Positions 33,318 through 43,221 are shown, counted from the first letter of the stretch. The stretch: 64,000 nucleotides of DNA from Nitrospira sp. (GCA_029194665.1 JARFXO010000002.1:674001-738000); one strand, 5' to 3'. The notes: a model not told the origin generated them from the letters alone. Numbers and translations: made by a program.

Positions 33318-35090
33318 CTACCAGCCGACTCGTCCGAACATTTTCTCCAGGTCTGTGATGCCGAGTCGGAACGACGTTCTCCGCCCGTGCGGACAGGTTG
33401 TGATCTCCCCTTCGGTGCGCCATTCCTCAACCAGAGCTTTGATTTCATCCGGTTTCATCGATCTGCCGGCCCGAACCGCGCCATGACACGCCAACGATGC
33501 CAGGACCGACCGCACTCGTGCCTCCACACTAGACGCACTGTCCCACTGTGTAAGGTCCTCCAGGAGATCCTGCAAGAACGTGGTCGGATCGATCTTGCCC
33601 AGACCGACCGGAATCGCTCTGATCAAGACGGTTGAGGAGCCAAATGGTTCTATTTCCATCCCCAATTGCTGCAGATCATTTTGGTAACGTTGAAGCAAGG
33701 CCGCCTGAGGTGGCGACAGTTCCACCGGATCGGGAATCAACAGAGGCTGGGCCTGGATACCACGGGTCGTCCATGCTCGATACAGTCGTTCAAACAGGAC
33801 CCGCTCGTGAGCCGTGTGTTGATCAATCACCGTCAAATCTCCCCCGACTTGAGCGATAAGGAATGTCCGATTGATCTGCCCCAGCGCAGTTACCTCAGCT
33901 GAAGGCACTTGAACATAGGGCTCCGCCGCGTCGCTCACCAACGGCAATTGAGTTTTAGAACCGGGCTGTAGGGTGGCCGATTCCGCTTCAACGGATTCAG
34001 CCGCGGGAAGAGTTGTCACGGGGGAATCCAAGGTCCGTTGCACGGAAGGTTCTATGAGCGGAGTCTTTCCAGGTTCATCCGCCTTCCCACCACTCAAGGC
34101 TTGGCGCACCGCACGCCGTACGAGTTGGTGGATCAGCTCATTGTCCGAAAATCTCACTTCCCGCTTGGTCGGATGGACATTGACATCGAGGCGGTCCGGA
34201 TCAATTTCCAGAAACAACACGAATCGCGGTTGGCTCCCCTTGGCGAGGAATGAACTATACCCTTCCCCAACGGCATGAGAGATTGCGGCGTTGCGCACAG
34301 GGCGACGGTTCACGAACAACTCTTGCGGTATGCGAGCGGATTTTGCATGAACCGCATCGACGATGTACCCCCTGACACAGGCTCCAGAGAGCGAGCCCTT
34401 GATCCGAAGACATTGGTCGAGAAAGGTGCGTCGATAGACCTGGGCGATCCGATCATCCTCCGACAGCGCAGACGGGTAATTGAAGATCTCCTCGCCATTG
34501 TGCGTCAAACGAAAATGGACTGACGGCCAGGCGAGCGATGTCTGCTGTACGACCCGGCTGACATGCAAGAACTCCGTGAGGGTCGACTTCAGGAACTTCT
34601 TCCGGGCCGGCTGATTGTGGAACAGCTCTGCAACCTCGATACGTGTTCCCGTGATCGGAGGAGCTTCGGCGATTCTCTCGACCGCTCCCCCGACGACTTC
34701 CAGCTCGGTCCCTACTTCGGCGAAACGAGTCGCCGTCATCAACCGAACATGGGCGACAGCGGCGATGCTCGGCAAGGCTTCGCCACGAAAACCCATCGTT
34801 CGGATAGACCAGAGATCCAGATCGGACCGGAGCTTGCTCGTGGCATGCCGCTGAAAAGCGCACGGGGCATCTTCCCGACTCATGCCCTCCCCGTCATCGC
34901 TCACCCGAATCAAGACAAGCCCTCCGTCCCTCACATCGATCGTGATGCACCGACTCCCCGCATCGAGACTGTTCTCGATGAGCTCTTTGACAACCGTCGC
35001 CGGACGTTCGACCACCTCTCCCGCTGCAATGCGGGCGATGACCTCTTCCGGAAGAGTACAGATCTTGCCACTGCCGTCGGCTCTCAGCAC
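33318..35090 (-). CDS. mutL: DNA mismatch repair protein MutL
   Basis: The protein has 590 residues. The N-terminal GHKL ATPase shows 'KELIENSLDAG', 'DDGEGM' and 'GFRGEALPSIAAV'. The C-terminal dimerisation domain has the endonuclease motif D-Q-H-T-A-H-E-x4-E ('IDQHTAHERVLFE') plus 'ACHGAVRAGR' and 'CPHGRRTSFRL', so it is of the nicking, MutH-independent type. The linker (about 330-400) is Ser/Pro/Glu-rich. It lies 63 nt downstream of the cpoB gene in the same direction. Confidence 0.96.
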   Translation of the reverse strand: MLRADGSGKICTLPEEVIARIAAGEVVERPATVVKELIENSLDAGSRCITIDVRDGGLVLIRVSDDGEGMSREDAPCAFQRHATSKLRSDLDLWSIRTMGFRGEALPSIAAVAHVRLMTATRFAEVGTELEVVGGAVERIAEAPPITGTRIEVAELFHNQPARKKFLKSTLTEFLHVSRVVQQTSLAWPSVHFRLTHNGEEIFNYPSALSEDDRIAQVYRRTFLDQCLRIKGSLSGACVRGYIVDAVHAKSARIPQELFVNRRPVRNAAISHAVGEGYSSFLAKGSQPRFVLFLEIDPDRLDVNVHPTKREVRFSDNELIHQLVRRAVRQALSGGKADEPGKTPLIEPSVQRTLDSPVTTLPAAESVEAESATLQPGSKTQLPLVSDAAEPYVQVPSAEVTALGQINRTFLIAQVGGDLTVIDQHTAHERVLFERLYRAWTTRGIQAQPLLIPDPVELSPPQAALLQRYQNDLQQLGMEIEPFGSSTVLIRAIPVGLGKIDPTTFLQDLLEDLTQWDSASSVEARVRSVLASLACHGAVRAGRSMKPDEIKALVEEWRTEGEITTCPHGRRTSFRLGITDLEKMFGRVGW

Positions 35091-35153
35091 GGCACGATGC
35101 TCCTCATGAGCGAGAAGGCGGTGATGGGGCGGGGCGTCGCGCCAAGGCGACGA

Positions 35154-35915
35154 TCATCGGATTTCGGCCAACTTATACCTTGCCAACTTCGATTCGTCCG
35201 ATGAAGGGAACTCTTCAAGCACTCGCTTCAGATTCTTTCTCGACCTACCGAGATCGCCGGTCTCGGCCGTCGCCAGACCAAGCTTATACAGCGCCGCGGG
35301 GACCTTTTCGTTTCCTGGATATTCCGTCACGAGAGAGTCGAAGGTTTGGATGGCCCGCCCATAGTCTTTCAAGTTGTAATACGATTCTCCCAGCCAATAT
35401 TGAGCGTTCGGAGTCAGAGACGTCCCGGGAAAATCCTTGATGAACCGTTGGAACCCTGCGACCGCAAGCTCGTATTTCCCGCTGAGATAATCATTATATG
35501 CCAGATTGAAAGCGGACGTCGGCGTGATCCCGGATACCGCCACCGTCGGCTCTACCGATTGAGTCTGTTTGACAGGCCTCGAAGCACGAGACTCTATCGA
35601 CGAATCCGGCTTGGCGGATGCCTGACCGGCAGCCTCTTCCAGCTTTGCCAACCGGCTTTCAAGTTTTTGAAAGCGTGCCGTCAGGTCATCGAATCGCGGT
35701 TTCGCAGAATCCGCATCCTTGCTCCGCTCTACGGCATCCAATCGTCGCATCGCGGCATCCACCCGTTGGTGATCCTGGTCTTGCGTTCGCGAGACAGTCG
35801 AAAGCTGATGGCGCATTTCCAGAAAATCGGCATGCTTGGCACAGCCAACTAACAGGATTGTCGATGCCAACAATCCCCAGACTGCAGAACCGGACACGAG
35901 TGTACGGACACACAT
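35154..35915 (-). CDS. cpoB: Tol-Pal accessory protein CpoB (YbgF)
   Basis: The protein has 253 residues with lipobox-like 'LLVGCAKHADF' after the signal segment. A central coiled coil ('HQRVDAAMRRLDAVERSKDADSA...LEEAAGQ') precedes a C-terminal TPR domain: 'AFNLAYNDYLSGKYELAVAGFQRFIKDFPGTSLTPNAQYWLGESYYNLKDYGRAIQTFDSLVTEYPGNEKVPAALYKLGLA'. CpoB couples Tol-Pal constriction to cell-wall synthesis. It starts 4 nt after a second, longer paralogue, an unusual tandem pair. Confidence 0.9.
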   Translation of the reverse strand: MCVRTLVSGSAVWGLLASTILLVGCAKHADFLEMRHQLSTVSRTQDQDHQRVDAAMRRLDAVERSKDADSAKPRFDDLTARFQKLESRLAKLEEAAGQASAKPDSSIESRASRPVKQTQSVEPTVAVSGITPTSAFNLAYNDYLSGKYELAVAGFQRFIKDFPGTSLTPNAQYWLGESYYNLKDYGRAIQTFDSLVTEYPGNEKVPAALYKLGLATAETGDLGRSRKNLKRVLEEFPSSDESKLARYKLAEIR

Positions 35916-35919
35916 AGTG

Positions 35920-37320
35920 TTACCGCACCTCCTTGAGTTGAGCCAGTTTGTCCGAGGCTTTTCCTGCCTCAGCAGTTTTCGGGTAGAGGGTGACTACTTG
36001 CTTAAAGGCGGACGACGCTCGCTTCCTATCTTTTAGCGCCAAGTACGCATATCCTTTTCTTAAGATTGCAGCAGGCACCTTTTCGCTGCCGGGATAGTCG
36101 ATCTCCACTTTATCGTAGGCATCGATCGCTCTCTGGAACTCTTTCTTACCGAAGTGCGACTCCCCCAACCAAAAGCGAGCATTCGGCGCGAGGGTAGAGT
36201 TTGGATAGTCATCCAGAAATCCGGCAAATCCCTGCCGAGCGCCTTCCAAATCCCCGTCTCGAAACAAGCCTAACACCTGCTCATAGCGAACCCGATCAGG
36301 CGGATCGGCACTGGCCTGAACCGGTTCAAATTTCGGTGATTCTTGGGGAGGAACGATCGTTGTCGCGCCTCCCGTCGTCTCCGGCCCAACGGACAGCCTT
36401 GAGGCCTCCCCCCCATCCGGCATGGACTCATTCGACCCCACAGCAGACTGTTGCACCGGTTTGTGAACCTGTTGGAGAGGAGCGGACCTATTTGATACCT
36501 GCTCAAGACTTTTCGCCAAGGCATCGATTCGACTATCCTGCTCGTCAAGGCGAGCCGTAGCTTTTTTCCCGACCGCTTCAAGCGCCTTCGTGATGGACAT
36601 CACGCTTCGGTTGACTTCCTCCGCATGGGTCACCCTTATTTTTGAATCGGCGTCGATTCTCGATGTGAGCTGCTTCGCGGTTTGCTCGTGCTCGCCCACG
36701 CGATCATTCAGACCGGTCAGCGCCTCCCGAAACCCCGTCAGCGCCTGATTGAACTGGGTGAACTTTTGGGAGCTCTGCTCGATCTTATTCTGGTGCTCCG
36801 TCAATTCCTTTTGGTGCCCTTCCAGCTTGACATCGACGCGTTTTGCCAACCCCTCGTTCGTGCGTTGGACGACGTCAATGACCTCTTTTTTCAACGTCTC
36901 CATGGCCTTCGAGAGCTCGTCCAGCCGAGCCGATACCTTCGCGTCCTGCGTCTCGAAGCTCTTCTGCATCCACAGATAACGCGTGCTGCTGTCGGATTCC
37001 AGCTTGGCTGCCAACTGTTCCAGTTTTTTTGTCTGCTGCTCCAACTGGGCTGACCGATGCTTAAAATCTTCCTGTTTGCTCTGGAGCTCTCGTGCCTGGT
37101 GCAGAGCCTTGTCGAGCTCCCCTCGCAGCTGCGGCAATTCATGTTCGCGTAAGGTCGAAATTTCCTGGTTCTGCCTGGCCCTGGTCTGAGACAGCTGTTG
37201 CTGAAGATCTTTTTCGGCTTTTTTCAGATCGGACTGCTGCGCGACACACCCCGGCAAAAGGAGACCGCCCACAGCTAGGCCGAGAAGCATCCCATATCTT
37301 GTTCGTAGTTGAGGCGTCAT
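35920..37320 (-). CDS. Long CpoB/YbgF-like lipoprotein with extended coiled coil
   Basis: The protein has 466 residues with lipobox L-P-G-C (Cys25). Residues about 28-290 are an almost continuous coiled coil rich in Lys/Glu/Gln, then a Pro/Ser linker and a C-terminal TPR domain nearly parallel to that of the next gene ('LFRDGDLEGARQGFAGFLDDYPNSTLAPNARFWLGESHFGKKEFQRAIDAYDKVEIDYPGSEKVPAAILRKGYAYLALKDRKRAS'). It is a paralogue of CpoB that has gained a long periplasm-spanning rod. It lies 64 nt after pal in the operon. Confidence 0.87.
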   Translation of the reverse strand: MTPQLRTRYGMLLGLAVGGLLLPGCVAQQSDLKKAEKDLQQQLSQTRARQNQEISTLREHELPQLRGELDKALHQARELQSKQEDFKHRSAQLEQQTKKLEQLAAKLESDSSTRYLWMQKSFETQDAKVSARLDELSKAMETLKKEVIDVVQRTNEGLAKRVDVKLEGHQKELTEHQNKIEQSSQKFTQFNQALTGFREALTGLNDRVGEHEQTAKQLTSRIDADSKIRVTHAEEVNRSVMSITKALEAVGKKATARLDEQDSRIDALAKSLEQVSNRSAPLQQVHKPVQQSAVGSNESMPDGGEASRLSVGPETTGGATTIVPPQESPKFEPVQASADPPDRVRYEQVLGLFRDGDLEGARQGFAGFLDDYPNSTLAPNARFWLGESHFGKKEFQRAIDAYDKVEIDYPGSEKVPAAILRKGYAYLALKDRKRASSAFKQVVTLYPKTAEAGKASDKLAQLKEVR

Positions 37321-37384
37321 GTCCTGAGCTCCGAACGACCACCGACAATCGGGGCTCGTTCAGGCGAACGGCTCTGCCATCGCA

Positions 37385-38110
37385 TTACTTCCCTGTCTTG
37401 ACAACGAGATGTCCACGGCGATTCTGCGAGTAGCAAGATTCCGTATGTTCCGTGCAGAACGGCCGTTCTTTGCCGTAGGAAACGACCGACAAATGAGTGG
37501 GGACCACCCCCAGTTCAACGAGATAATTCCGAACAGCCTTCGCGCGCTTTTCACCCAGCACCAAATTATAGGCTGAGGTGCCCCGCTCGTCACAATGTCC
37601 TTCGATTTTCAGCTGTGCGTACGGATTCGATCTGGCCCATTCCGCATTGCCGGAAAGGGCATGGCGTCCCTCATCGGTGATCGAAAAGCTATCGTACGCG
37701 AAAAAGACATCCCGAAGTCCAGCCGCCACGGACGCCACCTGCTCCGCACGAATTTCAGCCAACTGGCGAGCGGCCGCGCCGGAATCTGCTTTTGCGATCA
37801 CCCCGTTAGAGCGGCCGGCACCGCCTTGACTACCTCCATTGCCGCCATTTCCCGCTAACCGCTCTTCGGAAGGATTGCGATCCAACCCTCGTAGGCTATT
37901 CGCATCCTCACGCCCAGAGAACGACGTATCGGGAAAACTTGAACTGGTTCCTTCTTTGGCCCCCCCCTTAGCCATCTCTCCTCTGGCCATCTCTTCCTGC
38001 AAAGCCTGGGTATCTCCTCCTGATCGGACCGCCTTCTTCGAGCAGGCTGGAATTCCCAGCACGATGATACCAAGAATCAACGGCAAGCAGCTGGCTGGCG
38101 ACGTTTTCAT
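37385..38110 (-). CDS. pal: Peptidoglycan-associated lipoprotein Pal
   Basis: The protein has 241 residues, with lipobox I-P-A-C and a polar, low-complexity linker (about 25-125) longer than in E. coli Pal. The C-terminal OmpA-like domain has 'VFFAYDSFSITDEGRHAL', 'KIEGHCDERGTSAYNLVLGEKRAKAVRNYLVELGV' and 'VSYGKERP', containing the peptidoglycan-binding Asp and Arg. A late 'HTESCYSQNRRGHLV' matches Pal. Pal anchors the outer membrane to the wall and binds TolB. Confidence 0.95.
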   Translation of the reverse strand: MKTSPASCLPLILGIIVLGIPACSKKAVRSGGDTQALQEEMARGEMAKGGAKEGTSSSFPDTSFSGREDANSLRGLDRNPSEERLAGNGGNGGSQGGAGRSNGVIAKADSGAAARQLAEIRAEQVASVAAGLRDVFFAYDSFSITDEGRHALSGNAEWARSNPYAQLKIEGHCDERGTSAYNLVLGEKRAKAVRNYLVELGVVPTHLSVVSYGKERPFCTEHTESCYSQNRRGHLVVKTGK

Positions 38111-38188
38111 TAGCTTCCTTTCCTCCTATGAAATATCGTCCTTTTTCTTACAGCGAAGGACGATTGCCGTCAATGCCTTCCTGGATAT

Positions 38189-39529
38189 TTACGATGCCGG
38201 AGACCAGGACGGTGCGCTATTGTGAGTTCCGATAAATGTAATGCGCTCGAGATCTTTACCGTCCGCATTGATCATGTAGATCTGACTCTTCCCGTCCACC
38301 GTCGAGCTGAAGACTAGATGCCGACCATCCGGAGACCAGGACGGAGAATCATCCACTCCCAGTCCTGTGGTTAATTGAAGATGTTTCTGGCCATCGGGGG
38401 TGATCACACACAGTTTGTACTCTTTCTTGGAAGTCCTGCACACGTAGGCGATCCAATTTCCTCGAGGAGACCAGGCCGGCGCCGCGTTGTAGTCTCCATC
38501 GAACGTCAAGCGACGCACGTTGGATCCATCCGCGCTCATAAGGAAAATTTGTGGTCCGCCGCCTCGATCGGACGTAAATGCAATCTCGCGCCCCGAGGGA
38601 GACCACGAGGGAGATAAGTCCCCGGCCGCATTCGTGGTGAGTCTCTGAACGGCTTTCGTACGGGTATCCAAACGATATAACTCGGCGTTTCCTTCATGGC
38701 TTGAGGCGTAGGCCAGCGCATTCCCATCGGGAGAGAAAACCGGAGTGATGTTCAACCCTCCTTGCGCGACGAGTGTCCACCGTTTTCCTGTGGCAAGCTC
38801 GATCATGTCGATATCCTGCGTGTTCCGATTACGGTACGTCGTGAAAACTAAAAACCGTCGGTCCGGCGACCAACGAGGCATCAGGTTCAAGAACCCGTCG
38901 GCAGTCAACTGACGAGGCTCGTATCCATCGTAATCCATCACGAATAACTCGCGAGCCGTTCCCAGCTCCGAGACATAGGCGATCTTCGTCCGGGCGATTC
39001 CCGGTTCTCCCGTATAGCGAAAGACCAACTCATCGGCAAAACGATGGGCCATGAGGCGGACCACCGATGTCGAGCCGACATATCGCTTCCCTCCCACGAC
39101 TTCGTTGCTGCCCGTATCATACACGTACCCATCCATACTGAGATCGGCGTCCTTGCTACCATTCTTGATTCCCGCCTTACCCCAGACAATGACTGATACC
39201 CCGTTCTCGGCGGCTTGTTTGAAAGAAGCATCAGGCTCTGCCCCGAGCTGAGCGACCTTGACGCCAAGACTCGGCAAATCGACAAGTGCGAAGACCTGCG
39301 AGCGTCGCACATCCGCCTTGAGTACTTCTTCGATACGCGTACCCAGCTTCACACGTCCCTCGGGTGATTCCAATCCACCCACGTTTTCAATCGCGACGAT
39401 CCCTAGTGGAATCTTCTGAAAATCCGGTCTAGTTGCTTCAAGAAAGACGTCGGCGGCACCGGATTCAATGATCCAAGCGACGCCGATGGACACACACAGA
39501 ATCACAAACACCACAGCTCGGAAGGTCAT
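38189..39529 (-). CDS. tolB: Tol-Pal system beta-propeller protein TolB
   Basis: The protein has 446 residues. A signal peptide is followed by the N-terminal alpha/beta domain and a six-bladed propeller whose blades repeat 'W(S)PDG(R)-L-F(S)', e.g. 'PRWSPDRRFLVFTTYRNRNTQDIDMIELATGK', 'PSWSPSGREIAFTSDRGGGPQIFLMSADG', 'PAWSPRGNWIAYV', 'PSWSPDGRHLVFSSTVDGKSQIYMINADG'. Periplasmic partner of Pal and TolA. It begins 3 nt after the tolA stop. Confidence 0.95.
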   Translation of the reverse strand: MTFRAVVFVILCVSIGVAWIIESGAADVFLEATRPDFQKIPLGIVAIENVGGLESPEGRVKLGTRIEEVLKADVRRSQVFALVDLPSLGVKVAQLGAEPDASFKQAAENGVSVIVWGKAGIKNGSKDADLSMDGYVYDTGSNEVVGGKRYVGSTSVVRLMAHRFADELVFRYTGEPGIARTKIAYVSELGTARELFVMDYDGYEPRQLTADGFLNLMPRWSPDRRFLVFTTYRNRNTQDIDMIELATGKRWTLVAQGGLNITPVFSPDGNALAYASSHEGNAELYRLDTRTKAVQRLTTNAAGDLSPSWSPSGREIAFTSDRGGGPQIFLMSADGSNVRRLTFDGDYNAAPAWSPRGNWIAYVCRTSKKEYKLCVITPDGQKHLQLTTGLGVDDSPSWSPDGRHLVFSSTVDGKSQIYMINADGKDLERITFIGTHNSAPSWSPAS

Positions 39530-39532
39530 GGT

Positions 39533-40642
39533 TTATCCTTGCGGCTCTCCGACCGTAAAAGTGAAGTGGGCGTCCAAATACGGATCACCGATATCAGATG
39601 GAAACATAGGCAATGGGTTTGCACTGAGAACCGCTCGTTTCCCGGCTAGATCATAGTACTCGTTTCCTGAGGATTGCTCGATCATCACACCGGTGACCGA
39701 GCCGTTCTTATGAAGTCTGAACTGTACGATAACGACGTAGGCTTGGCCGGTCAGATCCATCGGCGGAGCATTCCAGGAATTACTGATTCGCTGCCGCACA
39801 AGCGCAAGGTACGCGCTGGATCCCTGAGTCATCCCTGAAACCTTCAATGTGGTATCGACGGCCTTGACGTTCTGGACCTTTGCTTCGACTTGAGGGGCAG
39901 GTTTTGACGATATTTCCACCGGGGGCGCTGCTTTGGGCACCTCAAGTTTTTTGATTTTCTTCAGTTCCTCATCCAGTTCCTTCGCCACATCTTCGGTCAG
40001 AGAGGAGGGCTGAGCGGAGGCAACCAGCCTCTTGGGGGGTGTTTCCTTGGTTTCCGTGAGGACTGGTACATCGGGCAGCTTGATCACCGGCGATTTCCTT
40101 GGCCTGTCCTCCGGACTGATGTCGCCGCGCTTCGGGGCATCCGGAGGCAACTCAATATCTTTCATGATATCGCGCATGAGATCATTCGACGATTTTGCTG
40201 GAGCGACCGGAGGAGGAGGGGGTGCGGCCGTCACGGGAGGAGGAGACACAGGCGCCATTTTCACGGGAGGAACCGATTTGGGTTTATCAACAGGTTTAGG
40301 GTGCTCGATGGGCTTGGGTTGCTCGATGGCTTTGGCGACGGCTCTGGATTGCTCGTTAGGTTTAGTCTGTCGTACCGGCTTAGGTGGTTCAACCTCTTTT
40401 TTACTCGTCTGACTTTTCGGCGGTTCAACAGCCTTCTCAGGAAGCGTCGGCAGACTTGCGAGGGAAATCTCAATGGACGCCAGGGGTCGTTCGCCATGTC
40501 GTGGCAGGCGAACCCAGCCCACCATCGCCAGCATGCCGACATGCAGCACCAGAGAGACGACGACGGCAAAACCTAAGCGGCGAGTCAGCGTCGCCTGCCA
40601 TTCATCATCCGAGACCATGCCGGCCGATGCCCAAGCCTGCAC
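39533..40642 (-). CDS. tolA: TolA/TonB-type energy-transducing protein
   Basis: The protein has 369 residues. The GTG at 40642 is preferred (AAGG 6 nt upstream, 13 nt after the tolR stop); an ATG at 40618 is possible. One membrane helix near residue 25 ('LGFAVVVSLVLHVGMLAMVGWV') is followed by a long Pro/Lys/Glu-rich periplasmic arm (about 60-270) and a C-terminal TonB-like domain ('AYLALVRQRISNSWNAPPMDLTGQAYVVIVQFRLHKNGSVTGVMIEQSSGNEYYDLAGKRAV'). It transmits proton-motive force from TolQR to TolB/Pal. Confidence 0.92.
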   Translation of the reverse strand: MQAWASAGMVSDDEWQATLTRRLGFAVVVSLVLHVGMLAMVGWVRLPRHGERPLASIEISLASLPTLPEKAVEPPKSQTSKKEVEPPKPVRQTKPNEQSRAVAKAIEQPKPIEHPKPVDKPKSVPPVKMAPVSPPPVTAAPPPPPVAPAKSSNDLMRDIMKDIELPPDAPKRGDISPEDRPRKSPVIKLPDVPVLTETKETPPKRLVASAQPSSLTEDVAKELDEELKKIKKLEVPKAAPPVEISSKPAPQVEAKVQNVKAVDTTLKVSGMTQGSSAYLALVRQRISNSWNAPPMDLTGQAYVVIVQFRLHKNGSVTGVMIEQSSGNEYYDLAGKRAVLSANPLPMFPSDIGDPYLDAHFTFTVGEPQG

Positions 40643-40655
40643 TGTGGACCTTATC

Positions 40656-41099
40656 CTACTGGTTGGGTTGGGATGGCGTATCCTCACTGACGCGTTCAGG
40701 TCCGGTGGGATCAGTCACCATACCGAGTTTTTCGATGCCTGCCTTTTTGACTCCATCCATCACCTGAACCACAATTCCATATGGCACGTCGCGGTCGGCG
40801 CGTAAATACAATGAGACATCGGCATGCTCTTCCTTCATCACGCGCAGCCTTCGCTCCAGCTGAGCCACGCTTACCTGATCTTTGTCGAGATACAGACGTT
40901 GATCCTTTTCGATCGTCAACACCGCCCGAATCTCGGGCTTGATCGTGTTCGACGCTGAAGCCGGCAACGTGATGTCCATGCCTCGATAGAGCATCGGTGC
41001 CGTGACCATAAAAATCACCAGGAGCACCAGCACAACGTCCACGAGCGGAATCACGTTGATCTCCGCTAAAAATCGACGCTGCCTCGTCTCAAAGATCAT
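40656..41099 (-). CDS. tolR: TolR/ExbD-family protein
   Basis: The protein has 147 residues. One membrane helix carries the essential Asp: '[26 protein letters not shown]'. The periplasmic domain ('[46 protein letters not shown]...[35 protein letters not shown]') is typical. Coupled to tolQ by an ATGA overlap. Forms the proton channel with TolQ. Confidence 0.95.
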   Translation of the reverse strand: MIFETRQRRFLAEINVIPLVDVVLVLLVIFMVTAPMLYRGMDITLPASASNTIKPEIRAVLTIEKDQRLYLDKDQVSVAQLERRLRVMKEEHADVSLYLRADRDVPYGIVVQVMDGVKKAGIEKLGMVTDPTGPERVSEDTPSQPNQ

Positions 41100-41797
41100 C
41101 CCTTCACTCCAACGGGAACCGGAGCGATAGGTCTCGTTTGGGCTGGAATCAAAGCGAGGAGCTCCACCACGACCGAATCCATGTGCATTGCGGCGCGTCT
41201 GATACGTACGAGAAAATAATTATAGGCGACCACGGCAGGAATCGCGGCAAACAATCCGGCTGCGGTCGCGATCAAGGCTTCGGAGACGCCGGGAGCCACA
41301 GCCGCAATGCTGGCTGTGCCTTGTGTGCCGATTTCCCGGAATGAGTCGATAATACCCATCACCGTTCCCAAGAGGCCCACGAACGGACAGATATTTCCGG
41401 TCGTCGCAAGAAACGGGAGAAACGATTCCAGCTTGGCGATCTGACCTTGAGCAAGATGGGCCGCCGTCCGCTCCATCACATGTCGATCATACGCGACGGA
41501 ACCGTTTTCATTCACCTCGGTGGGAATGTAGCCGATCCGTTGAATCACGGCATGAAAAATCTTCGCGCAGGGACTCCCAATCGTCTGCTGCGCATGCCGA
41601 GTGACTTCCTCCACATCTCTGGCCCGCAGCAACAGGGTCATGAAATGACGATCTTTTGCATCAGCGGTGCGAAATACGGCCAATTTGTAGAAGATGATGG
41701 CCCATGACGTGATCGAAAAGCAGACCAGGAGCAAGAGAACCACCTTGGACACGATCCCGAGCGACAGAACGACTCCTAGTGGGCCGGTTTGAAACAT
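41096..41797 (-). CDS. tolQ: TolQ/MotA-ExbB family proton-channel protein
   Basis: The protein has 233 residues with three membrane segments. The first is '[24 protein letters not shown]'; the last two enclose '[35 protein letters not shown]' and '[29 protein letters not shown]', diagnostic of the family. First gene of the Tol-Pal block; 73 nt separate its start from the tRNA-Asp 3' end, and its promoter should lie there or read through from the tRNA. Confidence 0.95.
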   Translation of the reverse strand: MFQTGPLGVVLSLGIVSKVVLLLLVCFSITSWAIIFYKLAVFRTADAKDRHFMTLLLRARDVEEVTRHAQQTIGSPCAKIFHAVIQRIGYIPTEVNENGSVAYDRHVMERTAAHLAQGQIAKLESFLPFLATTGNICPFVGLLGTVMGIIDSFREIGTQGTASIAAVAPGVSEALIATAAGLFAAIPAVVAYNYFLVRIRRAAMHMDSVVVELLALIPAQTRPIAPVPVGVKG

Positions 41798-41870
41798 ACG
41801 AGTCTTTACTCTCCCTCCTCAGCGCGCATAATTTCTTGGCAAAGTGGAGTGTACCAAACTCTGAAGATAA

Positions 41871-41948
41871 TGGCGGGGCCGACGGGATTTGAACCCGCGA
41901 CCTCCAGATTGACAATCTGGCGTCCTAACCAGGCTGAACGACGGCCCC
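41871..41948 (-). tRNA. tRNA-Asp (GTC)
   Basis: A full cloverleaf can be folded: 7-bp acceptor stem GGGGCCG/CGGCCCC, D arm, anticodon stem CCAGA/TCTGG with loop TTGTCAA (anticodon GTC), T arm with TTCGAAT, discriminator G, and an encoded CCA. Confidence 0.97.
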
Positions 41949-42081
41949 GCAAAACCTATCACTGGCAGAACAGCAGCACGATAAGACGAAATCGTTGGTC
42001 GCCGATCAATTCCCGCGTGTAGGAACAGGCTCTCCGCCCGGCAAGCTCACTTCCTGTCTCTGCGTACCAAATATCTCCGAG

Positions 42082-42157
42082 TGGTAGGCGGAACAGGGAT
42101 TGAACCTGTGACCTCTGCCTTGTAAGGGCAGCGCTCTCCCAACTGAGCTATCCGCCC
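42082..42157 (-). tRNA. tRNA-Val (TAC)
   Basis: Cloverleaf with acceptor GGGCGGA/TCCGCCT, D arm GCTC/GAGC, anticodon stem CTGCC/GGCAG with loop CTTACAA (anticodon TAC), T arm ACAGG/CCTGT, discriminator A, and an encoded CCA. It lies 133 nt upstream of tRNA-Asp on the same strand and downstream of xerD. Confidence 0.97.
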
Positions 42158-42264
42158 GATTTTCTTAGCAACCTCTGCGGAGCCTATCAAGTCCGTGCTT
42201 CCTTGTCAACGTGTTTGCGCGCTGTCGTCCGGTTCCACAATATCCCAGTTCCTAACTATGGACG

Positions 42265-43221
42265 CTATGGCTGCTTCATCGAATTTTCCACACGGGTCCG
42301 CCGCCGGCCGGGCTGCCGTGGGAAATATCGGCGATGGATTTGTTTCAGTCGGCTGCTTTCCACATGCGTATAGATTTGAGTCGTCGCGATATCTGCATGC
42401 CCCAACATGGATTGAACGACTCGTAGATCGGCCCCGCCTTCCAGCAGATGCGTGGCAAAAGAATGCCGCAACATGTGCGGCGAGATCGGCTTGGAAATAC
42501 CGGCACGTCGTGCTCGGTGCAGCAGCAGCTTCCAAAATCCCTGTCTGGTGAGTCCTCGTCCTCGCCGGCTGATGAACAGGACGCGGGATGATCGCTGTTT
42601 GAGTAGAGTCGGTCTTACACGTTCCAAGTAATCCACCAACATCTTGCCCGCAGTCTGTCCGATCGGGACGATTCGCTCCTTGGCACCTTTTCCCACAACT
42701 CGTACACAGCCCAGATTCACGTCGATCTGCGACAGGGTAAGCCCGACAAGCTCCGACACTCGAAGACCAGCCGCATACAGCAATTCCAGCATCACACGGT
42801 CGCGTTGATCCTCGGCGCGATCGCGAGCCGGTAGTTCCAGCAACGCCGTCACTTCTTGATGCGTCAGCGTCTTCGGAAATCGGACCGGTCGACGAACCGC
42901 CGTCATGTCACGGAGCGGGCTCGTCTCCAGGAGGTTTTCTCGAACCAGAAAGCGATACCACCCTCGCATCGCCGAGACTAGGCGGGCAATCGATGAGGCC
43001 GCGAGGGCCTCCTGCTTGAGCGATGCGAGAAAGGATCGTATCGTGTGCGGTGGAACGGAGTCTCCTATACTGAGCTGATGCTTCCTCAAGTATCGCTGCA
43101 ACCTAAAAAGGTCGCGCCGATAGGACTCGATCGTATTGGTCGCCAGCCCGCCTTCAATCCGCAGCTCGCTGAGATACCGTTCGAGAAGCGGGTCCAGCAA
43201 TGCTACCGTTGGTTCAGCCAT
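42265..43221 (-). CDS. xerD: Tyrosine recombinase XerD-like
   Basis: The protein has 318 residues. An N-terminal SAM-like core-binding domain ('LLERYLSELRIEGGLATNTIESYRRDL') is followed by the catalytic domain: Arg in 'YAAGLRVSELVGL', Lys in 'VVGKGAKER', H-x-x-R in 'SPHMLRHSFATHLLEGGADLRVVQSMLGHADIATTQIYTH' and nucleophile Tyr in 'IYTHV'. It resolves chromosome dimers at dif with XerC. XerC versus XerD cannot be settled from this sequence alone, but the 'LRHSFATHLLEGGADLR' block suits XerD. Confidence 0.92.
   Translation of the reverse strand: MAEPTVALLDPLLERYLSELRIEGGLATNTIESYRRDLFRLQRYLRKHQLSIGDSVPPHTIRSFLASLKQEALAASSIARLVSAMRGWYRFLVRENLLETSPLRDMTAVRRPVRFPKTLTHQEVTALLELPARDRAEDQRDRVMLELLYAAGLRVSELVGLTLSQIDVNLGCVRVVGKGAKERIVPIGQTAGKMLVDYLERVRPTLLKQRSSRVLFISRRGRGLTRQGFWKLLLHRARRAGISKPISPHMLRHSFATHLLEGGADLRVVQSMLGHADIATTQIYTHVESSRLKQIHRRYFPRQPGRRRTRVENSMKQP

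Noticed and set aside
41871-42157. tRNA genes as an integration site for an island
   Set aside because: No integrase of the phage type, no direct repeat of a tRNA 3' end and no accessory genes are seen on either side; the nearby tyrosine recombinase is the housekeeping Xer type.
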